From: Sipunculus nudus
Lineage: Eukaryota; Annelida; Sipuncula; Golfingiida; Sipunculidae
DNA length: 64,000 bases
Direction: 5' to 3'
Assembly (NCBI GenBank): GCA_026874595.1
Contig: CM049312.1
Coordinates: forward strand, 79,525,429 to 79,589,428
Shown here: piece by piece, positions 45,626 through 58,549 of the stretch
Numbering within the stretch: the first letter of the stretch is position 1
Layout of the letters: each line of letters opens with the position of its first letter
Program-made: the position numbers and the translations under genes
Notes under the pieces: generated by a model
Database searches by the model: none
What the model was told of the DNA's origin: nothing
What the model saw: the letters and a program-made list of their open reading frames with translations, nothing else

Positions 45626-46344
45626 GTTACTAAAATTATGTTTTTATTATCTGGTGGCCATGTGTGTCTGTAACAAATTTTATTTTCCAACTTTTTCAAT
45701 GTGAGGTCGGATGCAACTTTAACTTAGGGGTTAGTCACTATCAGAAACTGGTGAAAATGGTGATATCTCAACAGAACATGAGATACTTACTTTAATATCA
45801 TCCTGGGTAGTAATAACGCCTTTCCAGATAGGCAAATGGGTGCACAGAAAGGAATATTTCATTTTGTACCAATCTGTTGGAAAGGTGAACACCTAGATGT
45901 TTTCCATATTAGCATCTGATAAGTAGGAACAAACATGACAAAAACTAAATGTTTTTTATAGCTAGTCTTCCACCTACTCTCTATATTTTCTATATTTTCG
46001 TATAAATATAGTCTATAGTTTCTTACACTTTCCAGCATTGACCTTATCAGCTATATTTTCCTGCACAATCTTGTTTCTGATGTAACAGTGTTACTATTGA
46101 AAACATTCATTTGTTTTTGCATGCAAGTGTGCATATTAGATGGCATGTACGATGGTGGAATCAGGTTTACTCTGAGCAAAGTGTAATTGAAAGTTTGATT
46201 TAATGGTAGGATGCATCTTTAACGGAAAGGCAAATTTTTCTGCAGAGAGGTAAACCTGTATAATTGCCTTTCCATTGGCAAGGTGAAAATTTCAAAGTAC
46301 TTAAAATTCCTGATCATGATTTTTATAATCAGAGAATGACTTCT

Positions 46345-46605
46345 TGAGCGGAACGTGCTGGCGTAATGATCAGGGCGCTGGACTTGTGACCACAATGTTG
46401 AAGGTTCACGCCCATTTTCTGCAATAAGTCTGCTAGTCAAAATTTTTACCACAAGGGCAAGCTCTTTCAACCCATGACTGAATGGTTACTGGTCATGGGT
46501 GGCAGGCAAATGAAGAACTGATAACCTTCTGGCTTCTGTGCTCCCCAGGAAGTGAAGAAAAGATACAAGAACATGCCCAAAAGACCAGGAAAGCAAAAGT
46601 GTAAA
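46345..46605 (+). mobile_element. tRNA-derived SINE-like element
   Basis: gtgcTGGCGTAATGATCAG resembles an A box. It is followed by a D/anticodon-like GCGCTGGACTTGTGACC and a B-box-like GGTTCACGCCC. A non-tRNA body with ccatgactgaatggttactgg follows and ends in A-rich sequence near 46600. No acceptor stem can be formed. Limits are approximate. Confidence 0.6.
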
Positions 46606-46914
46606 ATCGGATGAGATTAACATTGTCATATATATCAGACTTTCAAAACCCCCACCTTTATCTTTTTTTAATTATTATTCTTAAGACCTGTTGATAGGAA
46701 ATCTGAAAATCTGAATGTTACATTTGTGTGTTCCTTCAGTAAAAAATGCAAGGTACTAGCCATGGACATATGAAATAAACAATAATAAAAAAAAAATTTG
46801 TGCCACTCTGTATCGGATCCTCCAAAGGATAAATCAATTAGGGAATTCACCCATGTCTTAAATTTTCCATTTCTTTCTTGCATATTCCTCAAAGGCTAGT
46901 GTTTGAATGCATAT

Positions 46915-48928
46915 GTCGAGGCCCAGATAAGAATCCGGCCCAATTTAGAACTGGGCCAGCCCAGATCAAAATTTTTATCTGGGCCGGTCCGGATTAAAAT
47001 CCTGTGGCGAAGACTTCAGGATTTAAATCTGGTCTGGACTGATTTTAAACTGGACTGGCCCAGATTAGAATTTTGATCTGGGCTGGTTAAGTTTACAATC
47101 CTGTGATGGACTGATTTTAAACTGGGCCAGCCCAGATCAAAATTTTAATCTGGGCTAATCAAGATTACAATCCTGTGGTGGACTGATTTTAAACTTGGCC
47201 TAACTGGATCAGAATCCTATTCTAATCTTAGGCTAGCTTGATTTTGATCATCTTAAATCAGATAATACAGTAAACATCTGTTCCAGATACACCATTTTGA
47301 AGGGCACAAAACACATAATGAACTAGATAATTTAAAATATTTTAGTGAGGAAAAAGCTAACGAACAAATGTAATGTGCTTCTTTGGTTTCATCTATTCTT
47401 CAAGCATGCAAGTTTGAACTTCACCTAAACCAACTACCATAAATAATCATAGTTGAGAATATGTGTCACTTCTGAGATATCTAACTTGACTTAATATCAA
47501 CATTTTCAACTTAACTGAGATATTTTCTGTTCTGAATATCAAAATTACATGTGTAATATTAAATATATACATGCATAATTAAATACCAGTTTTACTCATT
47601 TATAAGTGAACAAAAGTAATTGATCAGTATTGATGTTCATTTGGGTGAGCAGCATGACATTGTGCCCTAACATGGGGCTAGGGAAAGGTTTGTGATACCA
47701 TTACTGTAATTTTCAATAGCAGAAAATCAACAGCTGAGAAAATGATATGATTGCTGTCATTTGGCAGTCTCAAAAATAGAGGTGATCATGCGTTAAAATT
47801 GAATTAAGAATTTTATTTCAGAGGGTGAAAAACATGGGGGAGGTTTCACTTTGGAGTTAATAACTTAAAAAAAGCTAATCTATTAAATGATAACTAATCT
47901 AAATTAAAGATAGTTAAATGCTGCAATACAAATATTCTCTACCTTCAATAGTTAAAATGCTGAGTTGGTGAATATTGTTCCCACTGTTCTATCTAAATAC
48001 ATTATGATTGTGTTTATAATTCACACAAATTAGTCAAATTTCAACCAATTCAGTCACTTAATTTCAATGACTTTAGTTCAGGTATCTTAATAGATGTTTC
48101 AGGGCCTTCTTTCCTTAATATGTAGTATGTTATAAGTTCTAGGTCCAATGTTACAATATGTGCAATTTTTTAAAGGGTGACTGGGGGGGGGGGGGGGGAG
48201 GGGGTGAGATCACAGACCAAAAACCCCAACTTATGATAAATGATAAATAACTTTAAATAAAAAATAAAATTTTGAATTTACACGTCTTGGACCACATTTA
48301 TATTAATAATTATTGATTACATTTTGATTTAGTTTGTTGAATTAATGCATATGTTCTGCAAGCTATATTTGTAGTTTTTAGCTGTAAAATACCAATATTT
48401 AACATGATTATGTTATAATTATATTTTAGACATTTCACATAGGAGGTAAAATTATAAAATAAATATGACAGGAGTCCAACCAATGATATTTTCATAGAAT
48501 ATGAAATAAATTCATTAAATATTAGTTATTATTGACTCAAATGTTTGACAAATACTTTGAATTGATTAAAGGCCAGCTAGGTTAATATAGTGTAATTAAA
48601 GCCAGCCTAGGAGTAGATAAGGATTCCGATCTGGGCTGGTCTAGTTTAAAATCAGTCCACCACAGGATTGTTAAACTGACCGGCCCAGATCAAAATTTTT
48701 ATCTCAGCTGGCCCAGTTTAAAATCAGTCCAGACCAGATTTAAATCCTGAAGTCTTCACCACAGGATTTTAATCTGGACTGGCCCAGATCAAATTTTTAG
48801 TCTGGGCTGGCCCAGTTTAAAACTGGTCTGGCCCAGATTAGAATTTTGATCTGGGCTGGTCCAAATCAAAAATTTGATCTGGGCTGGCCCAGTTTTAAAT
48901 TGGGCCAGATTCTAATCTGGGCCTCGAC
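46915..48928. mobile_element. 2-kb element with inverted arms of about 330 bp made of tctgggctggcccag repeats
   Basis: The left end GTCGAGGCCCAGATAAGAATC and the right end in reverse complement GTCGAGGCCCAGATTAGAATC begin arms that stay alignable for at least 300 bp, including the shared block gaagacttcaggatttaaatc. Each arm is itself built of short palindromic words such as ctgggccagcccag, so it can fold internally. The interior (about 47270-48560) is AT-rich, with a 16-bp G run at 48183-48198 and no ORF of note. Flanks (atgcatat and acatatat) give no perfect target duplication. Confidence 0.8.
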
Positions 48929-49961
48929 ACATATATTTGTTTATCTAGCAGATAATGATGGCTGGGGTTTCTCAACATCGAAAGGCTATCAATCTGATGT
49001 TATTATCCTTTGCAGATGCAGTGGGGTGTTTCCATATGCACGTATATGCGTGAAAAATCGCTCATATGATTTTGTACTCTGAGATGTGTCCATCAGTATA
49101 TATGGGTATGTACGTTTATGCATGGACATTGCCACAGGACAATTATCATGCATAGGACTTGACCAACAAATGCATATGGTACATCAGCTGTTATCAACAA
49201 GTGTCTGACTTTTTGCTTGGAACTGATTCCAATTTTTAGCTTAGCCAACTCTTAGTCATGCTTAGCTATGGCGATGTTCATTGGCTTTCCAAGCTGACAG
49301 GTTGTAATGCTCAAATCTTAATCCTTACACTTTGAAATTGATGTAATTAGAGCCAGACAGATCCCTACGTTCTTAGGTTTGTAATGAAAATAGTTTCTAG
49401 CATTATTAAAGTTGACAAATCTCTTGAATGGGATAAAATAATATGTCTTGTTCACACTATTATTATCACTCATTCACTAGGTAAGGTTTGAATAAATTGG
49501 CCCTAACATTTCTCAGACCCAAAGTCACTGAAATTTGTAATTTACTATACATTTGGAGCCTTTTGAAAAAAATCATGCAAAGATCTGGTACCTTCGGAAT
49601 GGATTCATTGCCATTTGTTTAAAACATTTTATATCGTTATTAACTATAACACTGACATTACATTACTAATCAGTTTAACCTAAGGAATTTTAATATATTT
49701 TGATAAATATCACAATTTATAGCTGAATCAATGGATCCGATCTTGCATGGAGACCAAACATTTGTGTTGATGAGGATCTATTAAATCCTTGATTCGAAAC
49801 AAACCATCTATTTATCAGACTCAGACTTTGATACAGTGGGAAGTGTTAAAGAAAAGTATCGAAAGAAAGGAAATCTAGGTAGCATCATCAATAGATCTAA
49901 AGTTATTTAGTAACCATTCATCAGGACTTGTTGTTACTGTTATATTCATTAAGTTAGCAAC

Positions 49962-50031
49962 ATGACTCTTTGGCTTCTGGTAGAACTATTTGCAATTTGC
50001 GTGTTTGTGTTTCACCATCATTTGCATCATG
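49962..50031 (+). CDS. Possible first coding exon with signal peptide
   Basis: ATG opens a 23-codon hydrophobic stretch (MTLWLLVELFAICVFVF then HHHLHH) that ends at a good donor (CATG followed by gtatgt), phase 1. Its composition is that of a secretory signal peptide. No matching downstream exon was found: the acceptor before the LRR gene at 62083 is in a different phase. It may be a real first exon of a gene whose other exons I failed to see, or chance. Confidence 0.25.
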
Positions 50032-50856
50032 GTATGTGATTAAATTTCATTGTTTGTCTCTAGTAAATGTTTATGATGCCCAATGCTAAATGCTTGATAT
50101 GGAGATAAAGTATATCCATATGTATTTGGTAAATAAATTATCCAGAGTTTGCAAACTGTCTTATTCAGTCAGTTTTTGACGGTGTTCTTCACATATTGTT
50201 TTGCAAGCCACAGATCAGATAAAAGGGTTATACATTTTCATATAAAATATATATTTATTATGGTATAGATAAGTTAACCATCTCTGCTCCACTATTTGGT
50301 TAAAACTGCTAAGATCATTTAAGCGAATGCAAATATAAGTGTGGTCAGTATAGCTCATCTAAAACTTACCGTAAATATTCCAATTCCAAATCCCTTTAAA
50401 TTCTCAACCCTAAAAAAATTTGAAACCATAATTTCTAAAATGACTCTTATTTCTCGACTGCCGACGATGTTTTCTGACGAAGATGCTTAAGTGAAATGCC
50501 CCCGTCTCTCGCGGGCACCGCAGTTTGTATCTGACTAGATTCTTATTACACTGAGCATCCATTTCAAACTTCAGCTTGTTTGCAATAATTATTTTGAAGA
50601 TACAAAGATGCGTTTTTCGTAATATATAAACATGATCAAGTTCCAAATGGGTGTCCGTGACTAAGCAAACTCGTGTACTTTTCTTGGTACGCACGTGCCG
50701 ACGTTTGCTATTTACGCGGGATATTAAGTAATAATTTTTACAAGATTCGAGGAAATACACGTGGTGGAACAACTGTGACCCCGTTGAAATAAACGTCTTA
50801 GTTAAGCTATATCGACCGCGGTTAGATTTTAGATGGGTTGCCGTGCGTACAAAACA
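50032..50856. other. Interval with no supported feature
   Basis: A 120-codon minus-strand ORF (50410-50772) is open, but it has no recognisable domain, no splice support and basic, low-information composition. I do not call it a gene. Confidence 0.4.
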
Positions 50857-51437
50857 GGGTCCGATCTAGCCTGATTAAATCGGACTCAATATTATTAGGC
50901 CCTGTCATATATTGAGTCCGATGGCTATACAGTGAGAGTTTCTACAATATAAGCCTCAGACTACACACCACCCAGTGCCCTTGTTTCCACTTCAACAGGT
51001 GTTTATTACCCCGTGCCAGCGGTCACTCTTCAGAACCGGGCCCGTTGAAACAAAATGTAACAACATTTTAGCTTTCAATCATTCGAGTCAGCGAGGCTAT
51101 CAGTGAGGTCATGAAGTGCGCCTGTTAGACTGTTCTTCTCTGTCCCTATTAAACTCGCTCACATGCTTCTGGTAATCAGGTCAGTAAATGTTTAAAAATG
51201 ATGATCCAAGTTTAATTTTAGTTGCTATCGATACCATGAAACACATACTTATTGGTGTTAAAATGGTATAATCCTGTGTCTTGTTGTTTAGCAGTAAACA
51301 GGCAGTCAAAGAAGATGCAACGGATCCGTTGCATCTTCCGTGGCTTATATTGTAGAAACTCTCACTGTATGGCTAACGGACTCAATGGTAGGGCCTAATA
51401 ATATTGAGTCCGATTCAATCGGGCTAGGTCCGATCGA
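50857..51437. mobile_element. Fold-back MITE with arms of about 95 bp
   Basis: The left arm runs from ggtccgatctagcc through atcggactcaatattatt, agtgagagtttctac and aatataagcc. It pairs with a right arm beginning ggcttatattgtag at 51343 and ending ggctaggtccgatc near 51434. The matched blocks appear in the same order with few changes. The 390-bp middle is non-coding. Confidence 0.8.
51311..51338. repeat. 28-bp perfect palindrome centred on GGATCC
   Basis: From gaagatgcaacgga to its exact reverse complement tccgttgcatcttc, with no spacer. It lies just inside the right arm of the fold-back MITE. Confidence 0.95.
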
Positions 51438-52026
51438 GGGCCCCAGGAGCTGGGCTATTTCTAGCCGTACATATTTCAACGCGCCTTTAATGTCCTATAG
51501 TTATTACGTATTATGCAAATAAAAGTTATCTCATAATAGCCAGTTATTCTTGATAAGTCTTCTTCCAAATTACGTGCAGCTGCTTGTCCCTTTTCGGCCC
51601 GCCGATATCGACGCCTGATAGGTAAACTTTAAAGAACTGGTAGTTACATGAGTAACCTTCTAATGTCAAGTGATCGTACCCACACGCGAAATAGTGATAA
51701 TTTGTAAAGTGACTGAGCTCAGTTTGATTTATCATTTGCGGACTCCGTATATTCATGTGACGGTTGGAAGCCCGTTTGTAAGAAATACTGTTAAGCTAAC
51801 AAAACAAACATCAATACCCATATTATCACTCAATCCATATGATCGCTTTAGTGTCAGAGCGGCTCGGCGTCTCTAGGGAAGGTTATCCAACCCGCATGCC
51901 CCTAAAATCTCGACCACCGCAAATTCAGCAGGAAGATTCCTCCATTATCTTGACCTCTGAGAAAATTATTTATTTTTAAGTGGTCACCAAATAAGAATAA
52001 ATACGGTATAAAAGGAAGTTGGTCAA

Positions 52027-52127
52027 CCTTTTGTCCTCAATGTTCTCTAACACCGCGTTGCATGTGACACTGTGCCACATCTCATTTTAAGGGTCATTGT
52101 CCCCACAGTGACCTCGGCGATATGAGA
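52027..52127. repeat. Dispersed repeat, inverted partner of 57411-57505
   Basis: Reverse complement of this interval (cgccgaggtcactgtggggac, then cagtgtcacatgcaacgcg, then agagaacattgag) aligns in order with 57411-57505 (cggcgaggtctctgcggggac, then cggtgtcatattcaacgcg, then agagaacaatgag). The pair brackets 5.3 kb that includes the LINE. They could be two copies of one family or the ends of a larger element. Confidence 0.6.
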
Positions 52128-52135
52128 ACAATTTT

Positions 52136-52760
52136 TAGCTCAGATGACCATAAGTCATCTGAGCTATAGTGATGATAATTTTTTTGTCCATCATCGAGCC
52201 GTCCGTTAACAAGGCACGTTTTGAAACATTAGACATATTAAAACAAATTTCTACCTACAATTAGATGTCTCCAAGTTCTCCTAACAAACCGAAAAAAACT
52301 CGGTAACTTGACTTTGTTCCTTTGAGATATTAAGGGAAAACCTCCGTTTTCCAGAAAAAAAAAAAATTGTTATACTTCATACCTGCCCACAATGAAAATC
52401 ACTGGTGTTAATGTATTAAAGTTTGATATAACCATTTCTGCATATATTTCCTATGCACATGCTAGAAATTTGGTCACATTGCCTAAACTGATGATATTTT
52501 GGTGCTCAAACATGATGCACTTTGTCAGAAATCAGGAAATATATTTACTCGCCTAAAAAGAAAATTGTTGAATCTATAGACTATTTCCAAGGATACAACT
52601 TCATTTAATCAAGAATCAATTGTATATCAGAAATCAGATCAGAATTTTGTAACTTTTTAAAGTTATTAGCATCATTGTAAGATCAATACCTTAAATTTGG
52701 CCCAACTTTGCCATGGTACATTTTCTTTTCTGTATGCACTATTGATTTAATTTTCACCGT
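52136..52760 (-). mobile_element. TAGCTCAGATGAC-hairpin repeat element, single module
   Basis: It starts with a perfect 13-bp hairpin (52136-52166: TAGCTCAGATGAC, CATAA loop, GTCATCTGAGCTA). It continues with gtccgtccgtt-like, agatgtctccaa, ttgagatattaaggg and gccatggtac words, which match the 20419-19780 region in reverse orientation. No coding capacity. Confidence 0.65.
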
Positions 52761-53141
52761 ATGTATAAATAATTAAGGATTCAATCTTTAAAATTTTAAA
52801 TTTGAAAATAAAAGCTAAAATATTGGGTTAGAAATTGAATTTTTAATTGGAGCCCCTCTCATATTTACTTGAATTGTCAAGCTCCAGGCAGCACACTTCT
52901 GCTCACTTCAGCCCAGCTGGGTAATGTTATTTACTAGTAATGCAACACTGGTTGAGAGCAATTGCTGTCACAGGTGTACAGTAATTCTCATATCAGCCCC
53001 CCCTTCCCCGCCCCCCCCCCCTTACCCGCCCTCTCTCTTATTATTATCAAATATTCAAAAATCATGAATAATTATAAATTTTCCTGTAAGCAATGTTGAA
53101 TAAAATTTCATATCTTGTATGTATATGCAGAGGTGTTGTAA

Positions 53142-53167
53142 CCCCCCCCCCCCCCCCCCCCCCCCCC
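53142..53167 (+). repeat. 26-bp poly-C run
   Basis: This is the longest of at least nine C or G homopolymers of 10 bp or more in the window. A second, 11-bp run lies at 53011-53021. Confidence 0.95.
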
Positions 53168-53659
53168 ATTGAGCTCTTGCACCTGTGCAGTGGGGACGTA
53201 AATTGTAATGTGTATTGCAACTGTGTAAAATTTGTAAAATTGAAATAACCTGGTATGATGAAAAAGTGAGGATCTAACTGAAGATATGTGACAACTGCCA
53301 ACCAGTGATCATGGTAATATGTTAATTTTCATATGAACAAACCCTGCTGACCATAACGGATTTAAGCTTTTTTACATGACACTTGACCGAGTCACTGACC
53401 CATGTGTATGATCAGTAAGGGGGACAGCATGTGACTCTCGATCCCTTGGCAGCCATTTCTTATATCAGCATACTATAATGCTTCATCCCCTAATTCATCC
53501 AGGTAATCCTTTAACATTATGTTGAATTGGCCATTGCCAGTGTCACTTCAACAATTCAACAATTCTGGAAAAGTTGTATCACATACACTGTCCTAGGAAG
53601 CACATGCATAAGTTTCAGGGGCGGATCCAGGATTAAGGAAAAGAAGGGCCCAACCCAGG

Positions 53660-56311
53660 AAGAGCCCTCCAGAGAAGACATTGACGTGGTAACGGGATTA
53701 ATCACGGGTCAGTTATTAAAAGCGGCAAGACAAACGAACATGTGGAAACCTCCCTGTACTCAAAAGAAAATATCTAAAAAAAAAGAATTAAAAGGAATAA
53801 GCCATGGTTTAATGATCTTTGTAAATGTAAGCGTAATGAGTTTGTGAGGGCAAAGAAAATATTTAACCAATCACCCAGTGACGTCAATCGGAATAGACTG
53901 AGGTTTGCAAGTCGTGCATATAAGAAATGTTTAACTATCCAGTATAATAAATATAAAACAACATTTTGTGTATCTTTAAGCAAAATGAGGAAAAGTAATG
54001 CCAAGGCTTACTGGTCGACAGTTCGTAAACATAATAATAGCATCAATAGATGTACTGCGGGGAATTTCACCAAGTTATATGACCATTTTAAACTTTTAAA
54101 TGAGAGGGATACATGCGATGAACGTGCCCAACCATTTTCAGATTTTGATTTATTTAGCAGTCCTGAGAATCTAGGTGAAGGATTCTCTGAAAATGAAGTC
54201 AGAGAGGCAATTAAAAACTTGCCATAAAAAAAGGCATGTGGTTTTGAGTTAATTATAAATGAGTTCCTTAAAACATCAGCACCGCTTATGTTAACTTTGT
54301 TTACAAAATTATTTAATGCAGTATTGCATAGTGGGTATATCCAAGCTGATTGGAAACTTGGAATGATCCATCCGATTTATAAAAATAAAGGGAGCAAAGA
54401 GTTACCTAGCAATTATAGAGGTATAACAATGTTAAGTTGTTTAGGTAAACTATTTACCTTTCTAATTAACAAGAGAATAACCGCATTTGTGGAGGAAAAT
54501 AATTTGCTTGGCGAGTAGCAAGCTGGATTTCGTAAAGGATTTGGTACTAATGACCACATATATACATTGAAGATTTTGGTGGATATATATCTACATAGGA
54601 AAAAGAAATTATATTGCGGTTTTATTGACTACAGGACAGCTTTCGACAAAATAAATCGAACGAAATTATGGTTAAAATTGTTACAGAAAGGTATTAAAGG
54701 CAAATCAATGAGATCTATAATTGATTTATATTTGAATACAAAATTGTGTATTTTGATCGATGGATACCGATCTGATTTTTTCGCCAGCGATGTAAGTGTA
54801 CCACAAGGTGATAATCTATCACCGCTGCTCTTTGCGTTGTATGTGAGCGGTTTAAACTGTAGGCTTGCAGCAAAATGTAAGGGTTTAAAACTGTTAAATC
54901 AATTTCAAACTTTATCTCTATCAGACCAGGATATCCTTATAATGCAAAACATTCATGTTCTTCTATATGCAGATGATACAGTGATCTTAGCTGAAACTGA
55001 ACAGGAACTGCAAAAGGCATTTAATATTTTGTATACCTTTTGTAATGACCTAGATATAACTGTTAATCCAGAAAAATCAAAGGTTATGGTGTTCTTAAGA
55101 GGAAAAATTAGAAAAGTGCCACAGTTTAAAATTGGGCCAGATAATATTGATGTGGTAGATGACTATATATATTTAGGTGTTGTATTTAATTATAATGATA
55201 AGTTTAACAAAGTAAAGAAGCACAACTGTGACAAAGCTACTTCAGCTATGTATGGAATGATGAGAAATTCCAATATGTTGGATCTGCCTATTGATGTTAA
55301 GCTGTATTTGTTTGATGTAACAGTTTTACCGGTGTTATTATATGGTTGTGAGGTGTGGGGTGCAGAAGACCTTACCATAGTGGAAAGGGTTCATTTGAGA
55401 TTTTTAAAAATGATATTAGGAGTACCGAAGAATACACCCCCGCTGATCGTATATAGAGAACTTTGAAGATTTCCTCTCAGTGTTGAGGTTAAAGCTAGGC
55501 TAATTGGATTCTGGGCGCGGATTATAACAGGAAAACGTGAACAATATGTCAATTTAAGTTCTGGATTACTATTTAATTTATATTGTAGTGGAGAAGTAGA
55601 TTGTCTGTGGTTTAGTGTGGTAAGAAATGTATTGTGCTTCAGTGGGTTATCTAATATATGGTCTCACCAGCAAGTTATGAACTCTAGGTGGTTATACCAG
55701 TGTATTAGATTAAAACTCCAGGACCAGTATCAACAAAGATGGCATGAACTTGTCTCAGAGGCACAAATATGTAGAGCATACTCATGTCATAAAGAAAGAT
55801 TTATTTTTGAACCATACTTAACGATTTTGCCCACTAGATTCTGTCAATTAATGTGCAAATTCAGAACTGGAAATCATCATTTACCAGTGCGGACAGGTCG
55901 TATCCTAGGGTTAATTTATGATGAAAGACAATGCAAGTTATGTAGTCTGGATGTTATTGGGGATGAATATCATTATTTGTTTGTGTGTGAGTATTTTCGT
56001 TTGGAGCGGTTGCATTATATACCTGAGACTGTTTTGCATCTCCCTGATGAGATAAAAATGAATCGTTTGTTTAACATAAGAATAAAGTGGGATCTTATTA
56101 ATATTTGTAGGTTTTTAAAGATTATTCTGAATCATAAATTTACATAGGGGTTGTCTCCCTTAAATTATTAAATATTTTGTTTTCAGATACATTGAACACC
56201 GTGTATGTCTTGATCACGATTATCAAATATTGTATATGATCATCTCTTGTACCTGCATGTTACAGGGTTTTGAGAATAAACTATGTCTATGTCTATGACT
56301 AATTACAGTGC
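53660..56311 (+). pseudogene. 5'-truncated non-LTR retrotransposon (LINE) reverse transcriptase, three nonsense codons
   Basis: From about 53770 to 56147 one frame reads through a LINE reverse transcriptase broken only by TAA at 54225, TAG at 54516 and TGA at 55464; no frameshift is needed over that span. Recognisable parts are the KPWFND-type lead, the NYRGITMLSCLGKLF block, AGFRKGFGTNDHI, motif A DYRTAFDKINR, motif B PQGDNLSPLLFALY and the catalytic YADDT. After the reverse transcriptase comes a thumb region, then a Cys/His cluster near the C-terminus (CKLC then HYLFVC). The apurinic endonuclease is absent, so the copy is 5'-truncated. The 3' end is marked by aataaac and two to three ctatgt hexamers (56281-56297). 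Clade is not certain. Inactive copy. Confidence 0.85.
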
Positions 56312-57410
56312 CTAAAAAAAGTACGAAAAAGTGGGGTCCAGTCCGCACAATTTGTCTGAAACCCTTAAAAAAGGTTGCGACGGCTGAAAAAGGGGGATCC
56401 GGACCCCCCTACCCTCCCGGATGAGCTTCTGAATTTTTCAAAATAGATGCGTAATATACATTTGCTCCATTTACTTAATTTTGGCAATTTACATTTCTCA
56501 GGCGAAATAGTCCGATTTCTGCGTAAAAGCGTGCTGTGCGAATGAATTTGGGCAGGGGGTTTATCCTTGACATTCATAGATAGACCTCCTGTTTGGAGAA
56601 TTAACAAGGGTGTGTGAGGTGTGTGACACAATGTCAGCAAGGACGTTACGCGGCCGAAAATCAGAGAGAAACCGTGCTCCGCCACACAGGCCTTTCCTTA
56701 ATTTTAGTTGATTTTAACTTTAAATACATCATTTATATTTCCTACAAAACACATTATTCCTTACTTTGAGTTGTTTCCAACCTTAAATACATCATTTAGT
56801 CCCTACAAAGCACATTTCCTATGATAGAATTTCCTATCTCTTTTACATCTACCGTCTATAAACCTCCTGAAAATAGGTGTCAATTAATGTGTCATATCAC
56901 CGCACACTGTCAGTAGGATGGTTAAGCATAATAACGAGGTATACATGTATGCTCCCGGTTCTTTCTCCAGGAACAGCTTCCTTGCCTTAAAACATACATT
57001 AAATTCATCTTTCATATCTTCCTTATATCGATCTATCATTTATAGGTCTAACAATAATAAATCCTGTAACCAGTTTTTCAAAAATCTGAATGGCGTCTCC
57101 AATTCCGGCTCCCAAATGTAAACATCATCACTGACCAGGTCTTCAAGGTAAACATACCGATGAATAGCTTGCCACGAGCACATCGCCACAAAATAAATGT
57201 AAAAAATATACATATTTTATTGAAATAGTATATCACAAAAAATCTACATTTTAACTTTAGGAATAAAAAAGTGACCTCATTTAATGTGCGCAGGTATTGA
57301 CGTCGGCAGTTTGCCTGTTCTCGGTGCATAGTATCCTCCACGCAATTAAGAAAACACAAACACCACTCAAAATGATGTGTACATTAAAAAAATATTTATT
57401 TTCATATCGG
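56312..57410. other. Non-coding interval after the LINE
   Basis: The interval contains ggatcc-rich sequence (56390-56420), a GC-richer patch to about 56700, then AT-rich sequence. Short ORFs are unsupported. Confidence 0.4.
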
Positions 57411-57505
57411 CGAGGTCTCTGCGGGGACAATAAACTTTAAAATGAGGTATGACACGGTGTCATATTCAACGCGCTTTCAGAGAACAATGAGAACAAAAGT
57501 GAACC
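57411..57505. repeat. Dispersed repeat, inverted partner of 52027-52127
   Basis: It shares cggcgaggtc, ggggacaat, aaaatgag and agagaaca blocks in the same order with the reverse complement of 52027-52127. Confidence 0.6.
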
Positions 57506-58549
57506 CAATTCCTTTTAAAATTATATTTTACTGCATATTTACTGCATATTTTATTATGTTAAATATCCCCTCAGCTTTACATGTATATCCCCTGTTTCCA
57601 GTATCGTTTATAATGTACGGTCTTGCTCGGCGTAATTCGTAAAAAGAAAAACATAACCTAGCGTAAAAAGTAGTAATCCCTTTCACTGCAGGCGTCTTAA
57701 GTGGTATTCTGTCATATTCTACAGGTTTTCAGAGTTTAGAAACACATACATTTTTATTTTAATTATCAGTCTGTTTCCATACACCCCACTTTAGGACTTG
57801 GAAATGCAGTAATATATAATTTTTTTCACAGTAGCCATGATGCTACTACTACGTCATACGTGCGCCCCCGTGCATAGTCAGGTAATACCAGACACACCGG
57901 GGTGTAAAGTTCTGTTACTTTAGTTATGTTCTGCATTTTGATGTTCCTAAACTCACGCTCCCGTACGCTCACACAGTTATGTGGTGTAAGTGGCATTGAG
58001 CCACTAAAGACGCGACTTTAGATATTCATGTAACCAATTTTTATCTTCTAGTATCCATTATAATGAATTTTACAATATACAGAAATTTAAGTTGTACAGT
58101 TGCCAGTAGGAAATCCCCTACATCATATCCCTTTTTTTATCTCTCTCGAATTGAAGTACATGTTAAACCAATCACGTCGTCCCATTCACTCCATTGGTTA
58201 GAGGGATAGGCCTTCGGTAAACTCCAACCCGTATACTTGCCAATCAAATGAAGGAACAGTTTGTTATACTCCTGACAATTGTAAGGTCAACGTTTAATTA
58301 CAGTGCAGTTATACATTATCTATATAGTGATATCATCTGCCTGTGTGTAGACCAAAATATTATTATAGTAGACTTCCACCTAGCCTTATCAAATATAATC
58401 CCTTCCAGGTGCAGAGCTTGACAGTAACATTGAAACGTTAATTAGACATTTCAGATAAAATAATTTATTAATTCACAGGTCCACTGTTGAATGATAGTGA
58501 TGTCATGTACTGTTAAACAATTCCTTTTCCTTTCGACGCCTGAAATAGA

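Noticed and set aside
50410-50772. 120-residue minus-strand ORF
   Set aside because: No domain, no splice context and no protein-like pattern beyond being open.
56365-56685. 106-residue minus-strand ORF after the LINE
   Set aside because: No recognisable domain; it overlaps a ggatcc-rich repeat-like patch.
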